NCBI GenBank assembly: GCA_907165135.1
Contig: OU015569.1
Location: 1,240,001-1,304,000 of the forward strand
Reading direction: 5' to 3'
DNA from: Oikopleura dioica
Taxonomy: Eukaryota > Chordata > Appendicularia > Copelata > Oikopleuridae
Length of the DNA: 64,000 nucleotides
Under the pieces are notes generated by a model. The model saw only the letters and a list, made by a program, of their open reading frames with translations, was not told the DNA's origin and did not search any database. Shown here piece after piece: positions 54,136 to 64,000 of this stretch (position 1 is the first letter of the stretch; each line of letters starts with the position of its first letter). Position numbers and translations under genes: made by a program.

Positions 54136-57100
54136 TTACAGTCGACAGAAGTAGATGGGGGCGTTGGGCATTTCCTGCTCCTTCATGTCGATGAGGCCTT
54201 CAGCCCCGAGTGCCATGAGGGCGGAGAACGCTTTCGCCGCCTGCGTTCTTTTCATTCCGCGGCAGAAATCGTTGAAGTTTGCGTAAACGCCGACTTCAGG
54301 GAGCCAGTTGAGCAACTAAGCAACGAGTTAGGAATTGAGAACATGAACAAAGAATAAAGTACTTACGGCTTCTTTGAAATCTTGTTGGCTGCCTTGCGAA
54401 GAAGAGCGAGGCTGCGGGTTGAACTCAGGAACTTGCATCTGCGGAGGCTGAACCTGAGGGACTTCAACCTGGGGGACCTCAACTTGTGGCGGTTGAGGAG
54501 CGGGGAGTTGAACTGACGGAATGCTGGTAAATGGCGTACTCGCCATTTTTGGACCAGAGACATCGTTCGGGAGGGAGATGTCATTTCCACTCGTGGGCCT
54601 GTTCACGAACGTGTTGCTCTTGCTAGAGGAGCTCGCCGTGCTTCGGTTTTCAGCCGTCACATTTCGCCGTCCTAAGAAGATATTTTTTCCGACAATGATG
54701 GTTTTCAATTACCTTCTCCCGTGCTTCGGTTTTCCATGCTACTTGAGATGCTTCGAGCGTCGTTCGTAGCGTTTTGGTTTCCTAGAAAAGATTCGTCATT
54801 TTCTTCAACAAGACGATGCTTTCATTACCTCTTGCACGTCGTCCTGCAGTCTTGGCATCACGGCGGAACGCCTCGCAGACCTCTTCGTGCAGTTTGTCCG
54901 CAGTGCAGGGGTTCAAGAAGATCTCCCTTCGGTTGTCGTTCAAAGCCTTCAGAACTCCTCTGTCTTTGGAGCCGACCTTGAGCTCGATTGTGCCAAAGAA
55001 CTCAAAAGGGTCGTTGATGAGTTCGCTGACATCGCCGAAACCGAGCGCTTCGTAGCCTTCTTTGCTCGGATCTCTGAGCGAGATCACCTCGTCGATAATC
55101 AAGGCCCTCTTCTTCTTTCCGCGCTTTTCCTAGAGTTTAATAACCACTTGGTCTGATATGATTTCTAAGTACTTACGTTGGTCACAGTTTCATTGTTGTT
55201 TTCATCGTCGGGCGAAGGAGTTTCCGAAGCAGTGGCAATGTTCTCCTGTGGAAGAGAAAGTGAAATCGCCGGTTCGGTGGCACTCTCGTTGATTGCAGTC
55301 GTCTCTGGTCCATGTCCGGCGATTGCGCTCAAATCGAACGGGTTCTTCTCTTCTGGTGCAGGCGGTTCCTGCTGGGGAGCGTCATTTGGAGGCTGGACCG
55401 CGGTGTATTCGAACTCTGGTCCAGGTGCTGGAATGGACGGTCCAGAAGATGGCTGCTCGGAGTCTGCGCGCTGGGGCTGAGACTGGGTCGAGGATGGAAA
55501 GTTACTGTTGAGTTCCTCGTCAGTGACACCCACAATATTTTCCCCGAAGAGCGCCACCATCTCGTCGTGATCGTATGGCAGTTCAACTGGTGCATCATCG
55601 TCCAGATTCAAGAATTCGGATTCGTCGCGCATCGTAATCTGCTCCCATCGCGCTCTGAAAATGCAAATTAGGACGAGAAAAAACATGAGTTCGAACCTGT
55701 TTCGATCTTCATCGGGAAACTCAATTTCACCCATATCTTCATCGTTGATGTCGTTGATTGAGAAGTCGAAAAGAGTCTTGTCGGCTTTCTTGGTCTTGGG
55801 GACCGGCTTCTCCCATTTATGGGTGTTGCTCAGGGGTCTGGATTTTGGCCAAAAATGAAAAGCGAAAGCGAAGCGAAAGCGAAAATTTTTCAAAAATTTA
55901 AAGCGAAAGCGAAGCGAATCAAATTATCGAAAGCGAAAGCGAAGCGAAGCGAAAAATTTTTCTAAAAAGCGAAAAAAGCGAAAATTTTCCGATAATATTT
56001 GACCTTCGAAAAAGTGTCCATTTTAGGTTCGCTTTCAATTTTATTTCTTTTCGGGCATTCGGACTCCCTCTCCGGAAAGAGCGAAATCGTGGATTTTCTG
56101 ATCTAACTCAGCTGAAGAGGATGTGTGGCTCGAGTGATCTCCATTTGCCCAAATGCCGTTTCCCCAAATCACCGTTTATCCAACTTGGGGGAACCTAAAT
56201 CTTGGGCAAACGGCAATGTGAATAAATGCCGATACAATGCCGATCCCGGGTTATTGGACGTTCATCCCGAGACTGACGGTATGAGAGGCCAGAAATGACG
56301 TCTGAAAAGCCAGGATCGAAGTTGTTGAGTCCGGGATTGATCTTGGTGAAGCCGGGATTGACTGTGGAGTAACCAATAAGTTATTGGCAATAGTTAAAGT
56401 TATATGAATCATATTATATGATCAATCAATTTAAAAAAATTCACGTCGCCGTTTGCCAATGTCGCCGTTTCCCCAAGTTCGGCAATCGGATATCTCTGGC
56501 GACTTGGGAAAAGTTATCCCGGAAAACGGTGACCACTCATCAGCTCAGCGTAGCTCACAATATATTATTGTCAATATTGGCTACTTTGAAAACATTCAAA
56601 TGATCTCAGCAAAACTCTGAATAGTGCAAATTAAGTTCAATAAGCAAAATTCTCAGTTATGCTTTCGCTAAAGCAGATGAAAATAACAAAATATTCAATT
56701 CTTAGAACGATTTCTTAAGAGCGAAATTTTGCGAAAATATTTGGTAAAAAGCGAAAGCGAAGCGAAGCGAATTGAAATTACAAAAAGCGAAAGCGAAGCG
56801 AAGCGACTTCGCTTCGCTCTGCTTCGCTTCGCTCATGAGCGAATTCGCAAAGCGAATCCAGACCCCTGTGTTGCTAATACTAGCGAGAAAAGCAGCGCAG
56901 TCCTTTTCGAGATAGGCAGCCTAAATTGACTATCAGAGAAGTCCCAGAAAATGTAAAATATTACCTTTTTGTTGAGGACTTGGGAGAGTCCCTTGAGCAG
57001 TGTTCCGCTCTGCCGGATGCTACTGGTGGTTGAGTTGGCTCTCATTTCTTCGACGACTTCGTCGATTGAGACTTAATAATATTTCCACAGCTCGAAGAGG

Positions 57101-57233
57101 CAAAAACATTACCTTTTTCAAGTCTTGCTCGTGTTGCTTTTTTGGAGAAGTTAGCTCCGTCGTGGGTTCCAGCGAAGATGATGAAGGCGAGATCGCCTTT
57201 CTTCAAGTTAGTGTAGACGTCGAAGAGGTACAT
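54136..57233 (-). CDS. Kleisin of the RAD21/REC8 family (cohesin subunit)
   Basis: Kleisins close the cohesin ring by linking SMC1 and SMC3. The N-terminal SMC3-binding helices are recognisable: MYLFDVYTNLKKGDLAFIIFAG, RARLEKVSIDEVVEEM, RQSGTLLKGLSQVLNKK and AAYLEKDCAAFLASI, parallel to RAD21 [36 protein letters not shown] matches RAD21 RVEEITMREE. An acidic, Pro-rich middle follows, then KKRALIIDEVISL, like RKLIVDEVK, and a C-terminal winged helix (TQAAKAFSALMALGAEGLIDM). About 650 residues. Divergence and the germline genes nearby suggest REC8, but RAD21 is possible. A 1037-bp MITE lies within the exon that encodes the N-terminal domain end, so the gene is either disrupted in this haplotype or spliced across it. 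Confidence 0.8.
55831..56867. mobile_element. hAT-like MITE (about 1037 bp) inside the kleisin coding region
   Basis: Termini CAGGGGTCTGGATT and the inverted copy. The 8 bp GTGTTGCT occurs at 55823-55830 and again at 56868-56875, directly against AGACCCCT, so one terminal G is shared or lost. Sub-terminal arrays of GCGAAA/AAGCGAAG are in inverted orientation at both ends. The middle contains inverted segments built on GCCGTTTGCC/GTTTCCCCAA. There is no transposase frame. The design (short TIR, inverted sub-terminal arrays) is the same as in the FKBP6 MITE, although the sequences differ. Confidence 0.9.
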
Positions 57234-57950
57234 CTCAAAAATCAGGGAGAATTAATAGTCTCTGAGTCGCTTTTTGCTGCTCTTGAAAGTGAGCAGCGGC
57301 GACGATGCACGCCGGTTTTATACCCCCCTCGGCTCGAAACAGTTTCTGGAAAGTTTCTTCCATGCTCATTTCGAAACTTTCAAAAAAGGAGAAGCGAAAC
57401 TCAAATCTCGAAAGTCTCTCTCCGCTTAGGAGAGTGAATCTCTAGATTTCTCTCGTTGAACATTTAGCCAAATTTTCTCAATTACGAATTGTAAAGTTTT
57501 TCTAAAATTCGATCAGCCTGCTGTTTTAAAACATTTTTTGACGTTTAGTATAATATAATTATTAGATTGTGTTTCTCATCATTAATCTAAATAAAAAAGC
57601 TCTTTTCGATTTGGAAGCTCATGTAAATTACATTTTGTTCTCTCGGAGTGCCGCTGATGATCGACAGCTTCCTAGAGAACGTCGTACTTAAAAGAAAGAT
57701 GCAAAAATCGAAGTCAAATATCCATTTTATCGGCGTATAATTTGATTTTTCATCCCGGTTGTCGGAAGCTACCTGGTGGTGTGGGTCTGGACACTTTTTC
57801 ATTGCAAAGACTCTTCCTTGATTTCAACATGATTTTCTACCTAAGAAGAATAAATCTAACAATTTCAACAAATAGATTTTGATTTGATTCTTTCATTCAA
57901 CAATCGAAAAAAACACGAAACGATCAAGGGAAAAAGGTAGTGCATGAAAT
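57234..57950. other. Kleisin promoter region and downstream flank of the next gene
   Basis: About 720 bp. Apart from the TATA box, nothing is recognised. AATCAAAATC and other AT runs near 57870-57890 may be the 3' flank of the next minus-strand gene. Confidence 0.35.
57316..57322 (-). promoter_or_regulatory. TATA box of the kleisin gene
   Basis: The minus strand reads GGGGGGTATAAAACCGGC, a textbook TATA box with GC-rich flanks, about 85 bp upstream of the kleisin ATG. A TATA-driven start is consistent with a stage- or tissue-specific gene. No trans-splice acceptor is needed, although TTTTGAG precedes the ATG. Confidence 0.6.
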
Positions 57951-58403
57951 TTACTTCTTCTGTCGCTTGAAGGGATTGGTAAGTCGGAACTTCGCCTTTT
58001 CTTCGAGAGATTCTTCCCAGGCGACAATGTCGTAGTCGTCCAAACAGTCGAGTTCCTTGGCGGATCGAATTCGAGAAGAGACTTTCGTGTTCAGGGACGA
58101 GCTGTTTGGAGGTACCATGATTTCGTTGATCTGTGTCTTGGAGAGCTTGTTGCGCATCGATTCTCTCAGCTTCTTGATCCGGAGCTTCTTGTAGATCTTC
58201 TTCTTGAGCCCCTTTGCAGACGATCGCAGAACACTCTTCGATGACGTTGTTGATTTCTGCGAAAGCGAGAGGATGGACCAGTCGGAGCCGTTTTCGGAAA
58301 AGGCGGTGAAGGAGAATCGTTTTTCGTTTTCGATCTCGGAGATGATGCTTTCGTTGAAGTGGAGTGGGTAGGCATAGACGGATGGAGTAGAAGTTCGTTT
58401 CAT
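57951..58403 (-). CDS. Unidentified basic protein, single exon, 150 residues
   Basis: An uninterrupted ATG-to-TAA frame. The N half is Ser/Thr-rich (FTAFSENGSDWSILSLSQKSTTSSKSVL), the middle strongly basic (KGLKKKIYKKLRIKKLRESMRNKL), followed by INEIMVPPNSSS, a short acidic LDCLDDYDIVAWEESLEEK and NPFKRQKK at the end. It is the only supported gene in this minus-strand stretch, between the kleisin and the secreted peptides. No signal peptide or TM; probably nuclear from its charge. I do not recognise a family. Confidence 0.55.
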   Translation of the reverse strand: MKRTSTPSVYAYPLHFNESIISEIENEKRFSFTAFSENGSDWSILSLSQKSTTSSKSVLRSSAKGLKKKIYKKLRIKKLRESMRNKLSKTQINEIMVPPNSSSLNTKVSSRIRSAKELDCLDDYDIVAWEESLEEKAKFRLTNPFKRQKK

Positions 58404-59047
58404 TGTTGCTTTTTTCTTTTTTGAGTTTTAGTAGTGAATTGAGGAGTAAATGTATATTTTGATGGATGACTGGATCCGGCTTGCGGTTAAATATTCAACA
58501 CGCTCCTTGGCGACATCGGATTGTTACGCAGAAGATTGATGACTTGGTTGAGATCGGACGTATGCCGATTTCACGATGAAGAAGCAGACGCTAGACAGCT
58601 GCTTCCGAAAAGAGGAGCGCGGCGACTTCCTGATATCTACACCAGCCGCTTGTCAGATCTTCTTGCAATTGAGACTTAGCTGCAGATGCTTTCGAATTGC
58701 TTCGCAGAACAAACGAAAAACATACAAACTATGTTTTGAAAATGTTATTTTGGATGCAATTCCAAAGCAATAAAACGAAAAGAAAGCTTGAAGCAGAAAA
58801 TCAGATTCATATGAGAAGTCAGCAATTGCATTTGCAAATCAGATTCTAGTCGATTAAGAGTTTTTGGCATAACTGTTTCTGGAAGGTTCAATAGTGCCGC
58901 TTTAACAGAAAAATATGTTACACTGAATATGTCTCATGTAATTATGCTAATTTCAAAGCGCGTGGTGAACTCCTTATTCAACAACTGGTAATCTAAGCCC
59001 TATAAAACGAGTCTACTTTGGAATAGCAGGACATCTAAGAATCACAA
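58404..59047. other. Intergenic region upstream of the first secreted-peptide gene
   Basis: About 640 bp. A 65-codon plus-strand frame (58576-58773) is open, but it has no splice signal or recognisable content. TATAAAACGAGTC at about 58999-59011, some 40 bp upstream of the peptide ATG, is a good TATA box. Confidence 0.4.
58999..59006 (+). promoter_or_regulatory. TATA box of the 59048 peptide gene
   Basis: CCCTATAAAACGAGTC lies about 45 bp before the ATG, so transcription would begin about 15-20 bp before the start codon. It supports the 60-codon frame as a real gene. Confidence 0.5.
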
Positions 59048-59230
59048 ATGAATTTTTTCTTCATTCTCTTGCTCATTTCTTTTGCTCTGGCGGATTTGAT
59101 AGGTTACAACCGACTGGGAAACTCAGTCTTCAAGCACAGACGGTCGCGAATAACAGGCGTTTCTGAAGGAGAATGGGAAAGACGACTTCTTCAGCAATTG
59201 CTCATGCAACGATTCAAGAACTATTCTTGA
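59048..59230 (+). CDS. Small secreted peptide precursor (60 residues)
   Basis: A signal peptide (MNFFFILLLISFALA) is followed by DLIGYNRLGNSVF, a basic cleavage-type site KHRRSR, and ITGVSEGEWERRLLQQLLMQRF with end KNYS. One exon with a TATA box about 45 bp upstream and ATTTAGTATTGCC downstream. The basic site and short helical C-terminal part fit a peptide hormone or neuropeptide precursor. I do not recognise a family; similarity to known hormones is too weak to claim. Confidence 0.55.
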   Translation: MNFFFILLLISFALADLIGYNRLGNSVFKHRRSRITGVSEGEWERRLLQQLLMQRFKNYS

Positions 59231-59405
59231 AAGCTGCCTCAATTTAGTATTGCCTCTCTTTGACTGATCCTCATAGAATGCCCCGTGTAGTTAATAAATT
59301 GCCGATTTTGAAACGTACAGTCTGTTTTTATTGAAAGGGTTGTATGCTCTATTTTTCGAATAAGATAATAAACATAGAAAAGAGATATATCCATAGAACA
59401 GAAAG

Positions 59406-59760
59406 TCAGCCAGAATAGGAGTCTTGTGTGTACTCCGTCAGAAAATCAGCGAGTTCTTCGGCGAGAGAAGCTTTCAGTCCGTGGTTGTCGAAGAGTTTCA
59501 CATTTGCGTTTCGTAGCAGTTTCGGTTTATTCGCGTTTGCTAGGGTTCAATGATGTTTGGCGGAGTTTATGAAATCAACAAGGACTTTTTTTAGAAAAAA
59601 GCTAGCTATTTGTACATTTTTCATCGTAACAAAGAAAAACTGACTGACCTTGTCGAAAGACGCTCTCAATCTCTGGGTTTCCCATAAACAGTCGTCTCTG
59701 AAAACCGCTTCCTTGTGCGATGGTTAATGAGCAAACAAGGAGAATCTGAGTCCACATCAT
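59406..59760 (-). CDS. Small secreted protein or peptide precursor, two exons
   Basis: Exon 1 (59760-59649) encodes a signal peptide (MMWTQILLVCSLTIAQG) and SGFQRRLFMGNPEIESVF. A roughly 109-nt GT-AG intron follows (GTCAGT donor, CCCTAG acceptor). Exon 2 (59539-59406) gives a helical, Lys-containing tail, VKLFDNHGLKASLAEELADF and LTEYTQDSYSG. About 80 residues. Lys/Arg pairs (QRR) suggest processing. It converges with the 59048 gene (175 bp between stops). The two share design but not clear sequence identity. Family unknown. Confidence 0.6.
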
Positions 59761-60189
59761 TTTTTCTCGAAAAAATATTTCGGTTTTGGTATTTTGTGTT
59801 TTCGATTTTTGACGTGTTGGAATGAGAATCTTGCCGTTGACGAGCTCTTAAATACCTTACAAACCGGATAAAGCTTATTTGCACATGCATTAATACTAGA
59901 TAATGGGTACGTGTACTCTAAGGACGGGTAAACCCTTAAGAGTACTCGACGTGCGCTGCGATAGAGATCAGACCGGTCCTATTTCTATTAGAATCTATAG
60001 ACAGGATGTAAGCGACGAACACGTTTATCCGTCAGCTTTTCTATTTTCATGTTTGATTGCTGTTTTATTAAAATCGTAAACTTTTTCATTCCCGTGAACT
60101 GAATGCAGAAGGCAACTCATCTGCAAATATTTGATTTTGACGGTTTCAAACTGCATCTCGAATCTGTTTTTATCTCGAAATTGAATAAA
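59761..60189. other. Divergent region between the peptide gene and the kinase
   Basis: 430 bp separating two genes transcribed apart. CTTAAATACC (about 59848-59857) lies about 90 bp upstream of the minus-strand ATG. An inverted word ACTCTAAG...CTTAAGAGT is present near 59916-59945. Nothing else is recognised. Confidence 0.35.
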
Positions 60190-62091
60190 ATGACGACTTT
60201 TGCTGGAGAGTACCGTCTCTCCAGAAAACTACGAGACAACAGTAAAAATGTCGAGAAAATGCTTTGGGTTGTCCATAAGCCGAGTGGTAATTTTATTCAT
60301 AATGATCGGAAATAACCTTTCTCGAGATCGAAATAAGCAGTTTGTACTAAAGAGCTCTGTTAATCAACAAACCTCGAAGGAAGAATATGAAATAATGAAA
60401 AAATTGGACCATAAAAATATTGTGAAGGTATTTGATGAAGTATTCTTTGACTTCAACGGATGCAAATATTCCGGAATTGTGATGGAATATTTGCTCAAAG
60501 GAGACCTTGAATCATTTTTGGCTGAAGAAAAGGAAAGAAACGCAGACTATTGGGATGAAACTGATGCTCTTCGATTGATAACACAACTTATTTCTGGACT
60601 TAGTTACTTACATCAACATCAAATTATCCACCGGGATCTCAAGCCCTCTAATATTTTTCTTTGTGACAATAATCGTCTCGCCATCGGAGATTTTGGAATT
60701 TCAGGAAATGGAAGGATAATTAGAAATATTGCCAAAATGTAATTCATCCACTAAAGACTCTTTGGAGACAACAAGGATGACTCGTATTATTGGAACTGAT
60801 CATTATTTGCCTCCAGAAGCATTGGAAGATTTTGAAACAGAACAATTGACTTTTGCTCGGGATGTCTGGGCATGTGGAATTGTAATATTCATGATATCGT
60901 ACTTTACACATCCATTCGTCGAAAATAATAGAATGCGGACTCTAATGAATATTTGCGAAGGTGCCGTATCTTTTTTTATTATTCCTAACAATAAGTTAAT
61001 TATAAGTAAAAATCCTTCCTCATCCGCGATCGTTTTCTAAATGTGACGCTCTTATTAAACTTTGTCTTCAAAAAGAGGTTGAGAAGAGAGTTGGAAACGC
61101 CTGCATTCTAGCGAAAAATCAAAATATTGAGAGCCTTATTTACCAATACGACTTTGGCATTCCTCCATCTGAATTTTCTTTCTCCGAAGGCCTTACGTCT
61201 ATTGTTCAAAGTGTGAACTCCAAACTTATAGAGGATCTTAAGGACCTCCAGATGTCTTCAAATGACGCTATTAAAAATAAGGATCAGTTTATCCTAAAAT
61301 TGGAAGCGGAGAAAGAACAACTGAAGAAGAAGTTATCTGAGGAAGAAATCAAGAATAAGACTATTACCAAGAATTTAAATGTCAAAACACAGGCACTTTC
61401 TAATTCTAAAAGAGCGAATCAAGAAAAAACCAAAGCTCTGAAAGCATCAAAATCTGAAATCGCTGAATTGAATTCTCAAATTGACGATCTGAAAAATGCT
61501 AGTATATTTACTGTAGCTGGCCAGCGAAAAGGACTTGGTAATAATTATATTATTAGTCATTTTAATATTATGATAGGTTTTTATTTTGGTGACGATGGCG
61601 AAAGTATTCGTAGTCCAATAAACTTGAACGCGGCATATCACGCTACCTTTGTCATTGATGCTCTTGAAACTGGTCTCCGAAAAATTAATCTAAAAGTATA
61701 ACTATACATCGAACTCTTTAGTTATATTCATTTTAGTTTTATTACGAGTTTTCCGTAAACTTTACATATAAAAATTGGACAATTAGAAGTCCAGCATTCG
61801 AAAAAATTGGAGATAAGCACGATTTCTCCCGCCCATGGAAACTTGCTATTTCAAATCCAGGTTTTATCTTACATGTTATAACTTGGAATTTTTTAAAATA
61901 ACATAGGAAGAAAAATTAAATATCGGGCGACAGCTGAAAACATAAGGATAAAAACTGGAAAAGCAATTACAAAAGTCGAGAACATTGAAAGTGGAACCAT
62001 AAAAAATATACATGGAGAAGAAGAAGTTGTTGAAGCTCCTATTGCGAGTATCGTTGGTTTTATGAGGTGGAATATAGAGTTTCTCGAATAA
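60190..62091 (+). CDS. NEK-like Ser/Thr kinase with coiled coil and unknown C-terminal domain
   Basis: A protein kinase fold: YRLSRKLRDN, WVVHKPSDRNKQFVLKSS (VLK lysine), YEIMKKLDHKNIVKV, GIVMEYLLKGDLESF, IIHRDLKPSNIFL, IGDFGISG, IGTDHYLPPEAL, and DVWACGIVIFMI. Lobe-end segments follow (LPHPRSFSKCDALIKLCL, KRVG), then a Lys/Glu-rich coiled coil (about 61210-61500) and a C-terminal domain ending ASIVGFMRWNIEFLE. The normal GxGxxG loop is replaced by LRDNSKNVEKM. Catalytic Lys, HRD and DFG are present, so it may still be active. Short introns include about 44 nt (60287-60330) and 38 nt near 60739. It is closest to NEK/CAMK-like kinases, from the HRDLKPSN and GT..Y.PPE pattern. Confidence 0.75.
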
Positions 62092-62162
62092 ATACAAAAT
62101 ATCTTTGATTCTCCTGATTATTGATGAGTTTATTATACAATGAAGAGTGTTGAGAATTTAGC

Positions 62163-64000
62163 CTAAAATGTAAGCAGCCAGTTGACGCGATCTAATCCAT
62201 ATCCGAGATAGTCCATGTCTTTTCGGTAATACTCCAGGATGTTGTTTAGCACATTTTCATCTGCATCCTTGTAGAAAGCGCCTACAGCAGCAGGATTGCT
62301 TGCAAATGATCCATCAGCTTCGTTTCGATGTTCTACAATCCGTTAGCTCATTTTATCCCTTTTCTTTCAAACCTAGCGAGTCGTCTTCTTTCCCAATCAG
62401 ACTAAGAATTCCTTGCGAGTCTTCTTCACTAGTTTCAGCTTTGATGATGTAGTCGTACTGACGCAAGCACAATCCGCACTTGGAGTAGATTGGGACGAAA
62501 TGAGTGTTGATCAGTTTTGGGTACCGCCTAAATTGAGTGTGATTCCAATGAATTCAGAAGACAAAACAGTATCTTAGACGCCGGGGTGGCACGCGAACGA
62601 AGTGGTATCATCGGAAAATATAAATAATCAACACAACCCTTTCATTGCTAATTCAAAACTCACTTGGTAGCAGTGCCCATGAATTTGAGAAAGTCAGGCC
62701 AGGAGATCACATGGCTGGAGTCTGCTCCATCTTTGGCGAAGTACTTCAGCTTCATGGAGGAGAAGACCGTCATCGCCATCGGGCCACCCTTCCGTAAATT
62801 TCTGAATATGAAAATTAGACAGAGAATTTCTCATTAAGAAATTAGCTGAAATTAAGCGGCTTAATTCATTAGCATAAGAGCAGCTACTCAGCACGTGGTG
62901 CTTATAAAATCTTTCATAAGAGTCTAAAACGACACATCTTCGTTTAGATATAATTATTTGTGCCTAACGAAGATCGTATAGAAAAAAGGATGAAGGAAAA
63001 AGTCCTTGCACAAACCTGTTCCAGCCCGAGTAAAGCCGCGCCAAAGGATGCCTAACAGTAACAAAGCGAATCCAGCTAGGATCGTTCATCGCTTCACTCC
63101 AGACCTTGTCGGCGATGGTCGCTGCGAATTTGAAGTTCTTGGCGTACGCTTCAGAAGGAACAAACGCATTATCCGGCTCGCGCAATTCCCAAAAGACCTT
63201 GTGCCATGAGCTCGAGCCCGACTTCTCGACCAAGCAGCCGAGCAGTTTGCGTGAAGGATCAGCCATCACGTGGGAGATTTGGTTCGTCGGCCAGTAGTTG
63301 AATTTAGTACAGTCGCCGACAGAGCGGAATTGTTGGTCCCCTGAATTGATCTATTTATGAATCCAATCAAAAAATTACCACAAAAATGAAGCCATTATCA
63401 ATTGTAAAAAGATTTATTATTAACAATTCATCAAAAAAAGTTATTCATGTGATAACACAGTGATAAAAATTTTGATACAAGAATTAAAGGGAGCCTAATG
63501 AAGTGTAACACCAAAAAAAGGGAAAGGATAAAGTTTCATTTTAAAACTTCATAACATAATACAGTTGTATGAAAAATGTGGAAAACCAACGACATTTATC
63601 TTGAAATCTCGCCGAAAGAGGGCGCAACATTTCTAGCCGAGAAACTCAGCGGGAGTTTTAAAATCGACGGATCTGCGATAGCGATCACTAAGCCATAAAA
63701 ATGTGTAACTAACCCTGTTTATCGCAAGAAAGCAGCAGATGTCCCCTTCTTGCTTCCATCTTCTGCTCCAACTTGGGAAACTTTCCGAGCGAGAGCTTCC
63801 TTCTCTCCGGCTTCTCTAAATGGCATTTCTCCGCCTGGCTTATTTCCGAAGTGACTCCATTTTTGCTGGTGAGTTTGAACGTCTTCTCCAGAGCTTCTTT
63901 GATTTCAAATCTGAGTTTTCCTGGCGGCGACAGAACTCTCGGCTCCAAGTTCTCTACGTAAACCGTGTGCACGAAAACTCCGAGAATAATGAAAAACGCT
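62163..64000 (-). CDS. Golgi carbohydrate sulfotransferase (chondroitin/HNK-1 type), 5' end outside window
   Basis: A type II Golgi enzyme moving sulfate from PAPS to glycosaminoglycan sugars. The N terminus at the window edge is a signal anchor (FFIILGVFVHTVYV). Other exons: one beginning near 63342 holds LGCLVEKSGSSSWHKVFW, the 5'-phosphosulfate loop, and FVTVRHPLARLYSGWNRF, the 3'-phosphate site. Then MAMTVFSSMKLKYF and HVISWPDFLKFM; THFVPIYSKCGLCLRQYDYIIKAET with the CxxC that follows this pattern in the family; and a last exon ending at 62163. The intron between the first two visible exons (about 370 nt) is long. The initial Met lies beyond 64000 or just inside. The substrate (chondroitin, dermatan or HNK-1) is not decidable. 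Confidence 0.85.

Noticed and set aside
58576-58773. 65-codon plus-strand frame
   Set aside because: No signal peptide, no splice context, no family; it lies in the upstream region of the peptide gene.
60690-60790. Apparent frameshift in the kinase activation loop
   Set aside because: A 38-nt GT-AG intron (GTAATTC to ACAACAAG) joins the two frames exactly and yields a normal activation segment.

Overview
The window looks like nuclear DNA of a tunicate, most likely the appendicularian Oikopleura dioica or a close relative. Genes are dense, many introns are only about 38-50 nt, and several introns appear to start with GC, GA or GG instead of GT. A pyrimidine-AG acceptor often sits just before the start codon, as expected for spliced-leader trans-splicing. 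There is a GH9 cellulase (a tunicate trait) and a Ty3-type LTR retrotransposon. The species call is inference; no name can be read from the DNA.

Layout. 0-11 kb: the 3' end of an unknown gene, mitochondrial ribosomal protein mS10, ribosomal protein eL8 (RPL7A), a class A GPCR on the minus strand carrying a MITE in an intron, and a secreted protein with a degenerate phospholipase A2 domain. 11-17 kb: a secreted GH9 cellulase with two CBM2-like modules, then a convergent GKAP/HURP (DLGAP) gene. 17-24 kb: a gene-poor stretch with MITEs and a CCAAT-type GC-rich patch, leading into a CSRNP-family regulator (24-27 kb). 28.5-35.6 kb: a mariner-type MITE and a complete 6.5 kb Ty3-like element with two identical 256 bp LTRs, inserted about 300 bp upstream of an UNC93-like transporter. 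37-43 kb: a BTB plus CCCH zinc-finger protein and an SLC36 amino acid transporter. 42.8-47.5 kb: a possible minus-strand operon of RTEL1 followed by a TACC-like coiled-coil gene. 48-57 kb: a Rho GTPase, an FKBP6-like co-chaperone and a RAD21/REC8-type kleisin. 58-64 kb: an unknown basic protein, two small convergent secreted-peptide genes, a NEK-like kinase without a glycine loop, and a Golgi sulfotransferase cut by the window end.

The most notable signals are as follows. (1) hAT-like MITEs with 8-bp target duplications lie inside genes. The one in the kleisin gene interrupts an otherwise continuous reading frame, so it is either a disruptive insertion or a newly made, non-canonically spliced intron. 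(2) Four conserved open frames (cellulase, DLGAP, retrotransposon pol, Rho) each break in the same direction, as if one base were missing, three of them at short A runs; this points to assembly errors more than pseudogenes. (3) A GCGACCAATCAGCGCC-type block recurs in several GC-rich patches, with related forms in a MITE and in the retrotransposon leader. RTEL1, FKBP6-like, the kleisin and DLGAP/HURP are chromosome, spindle or germline genes, but most do not share an operon.
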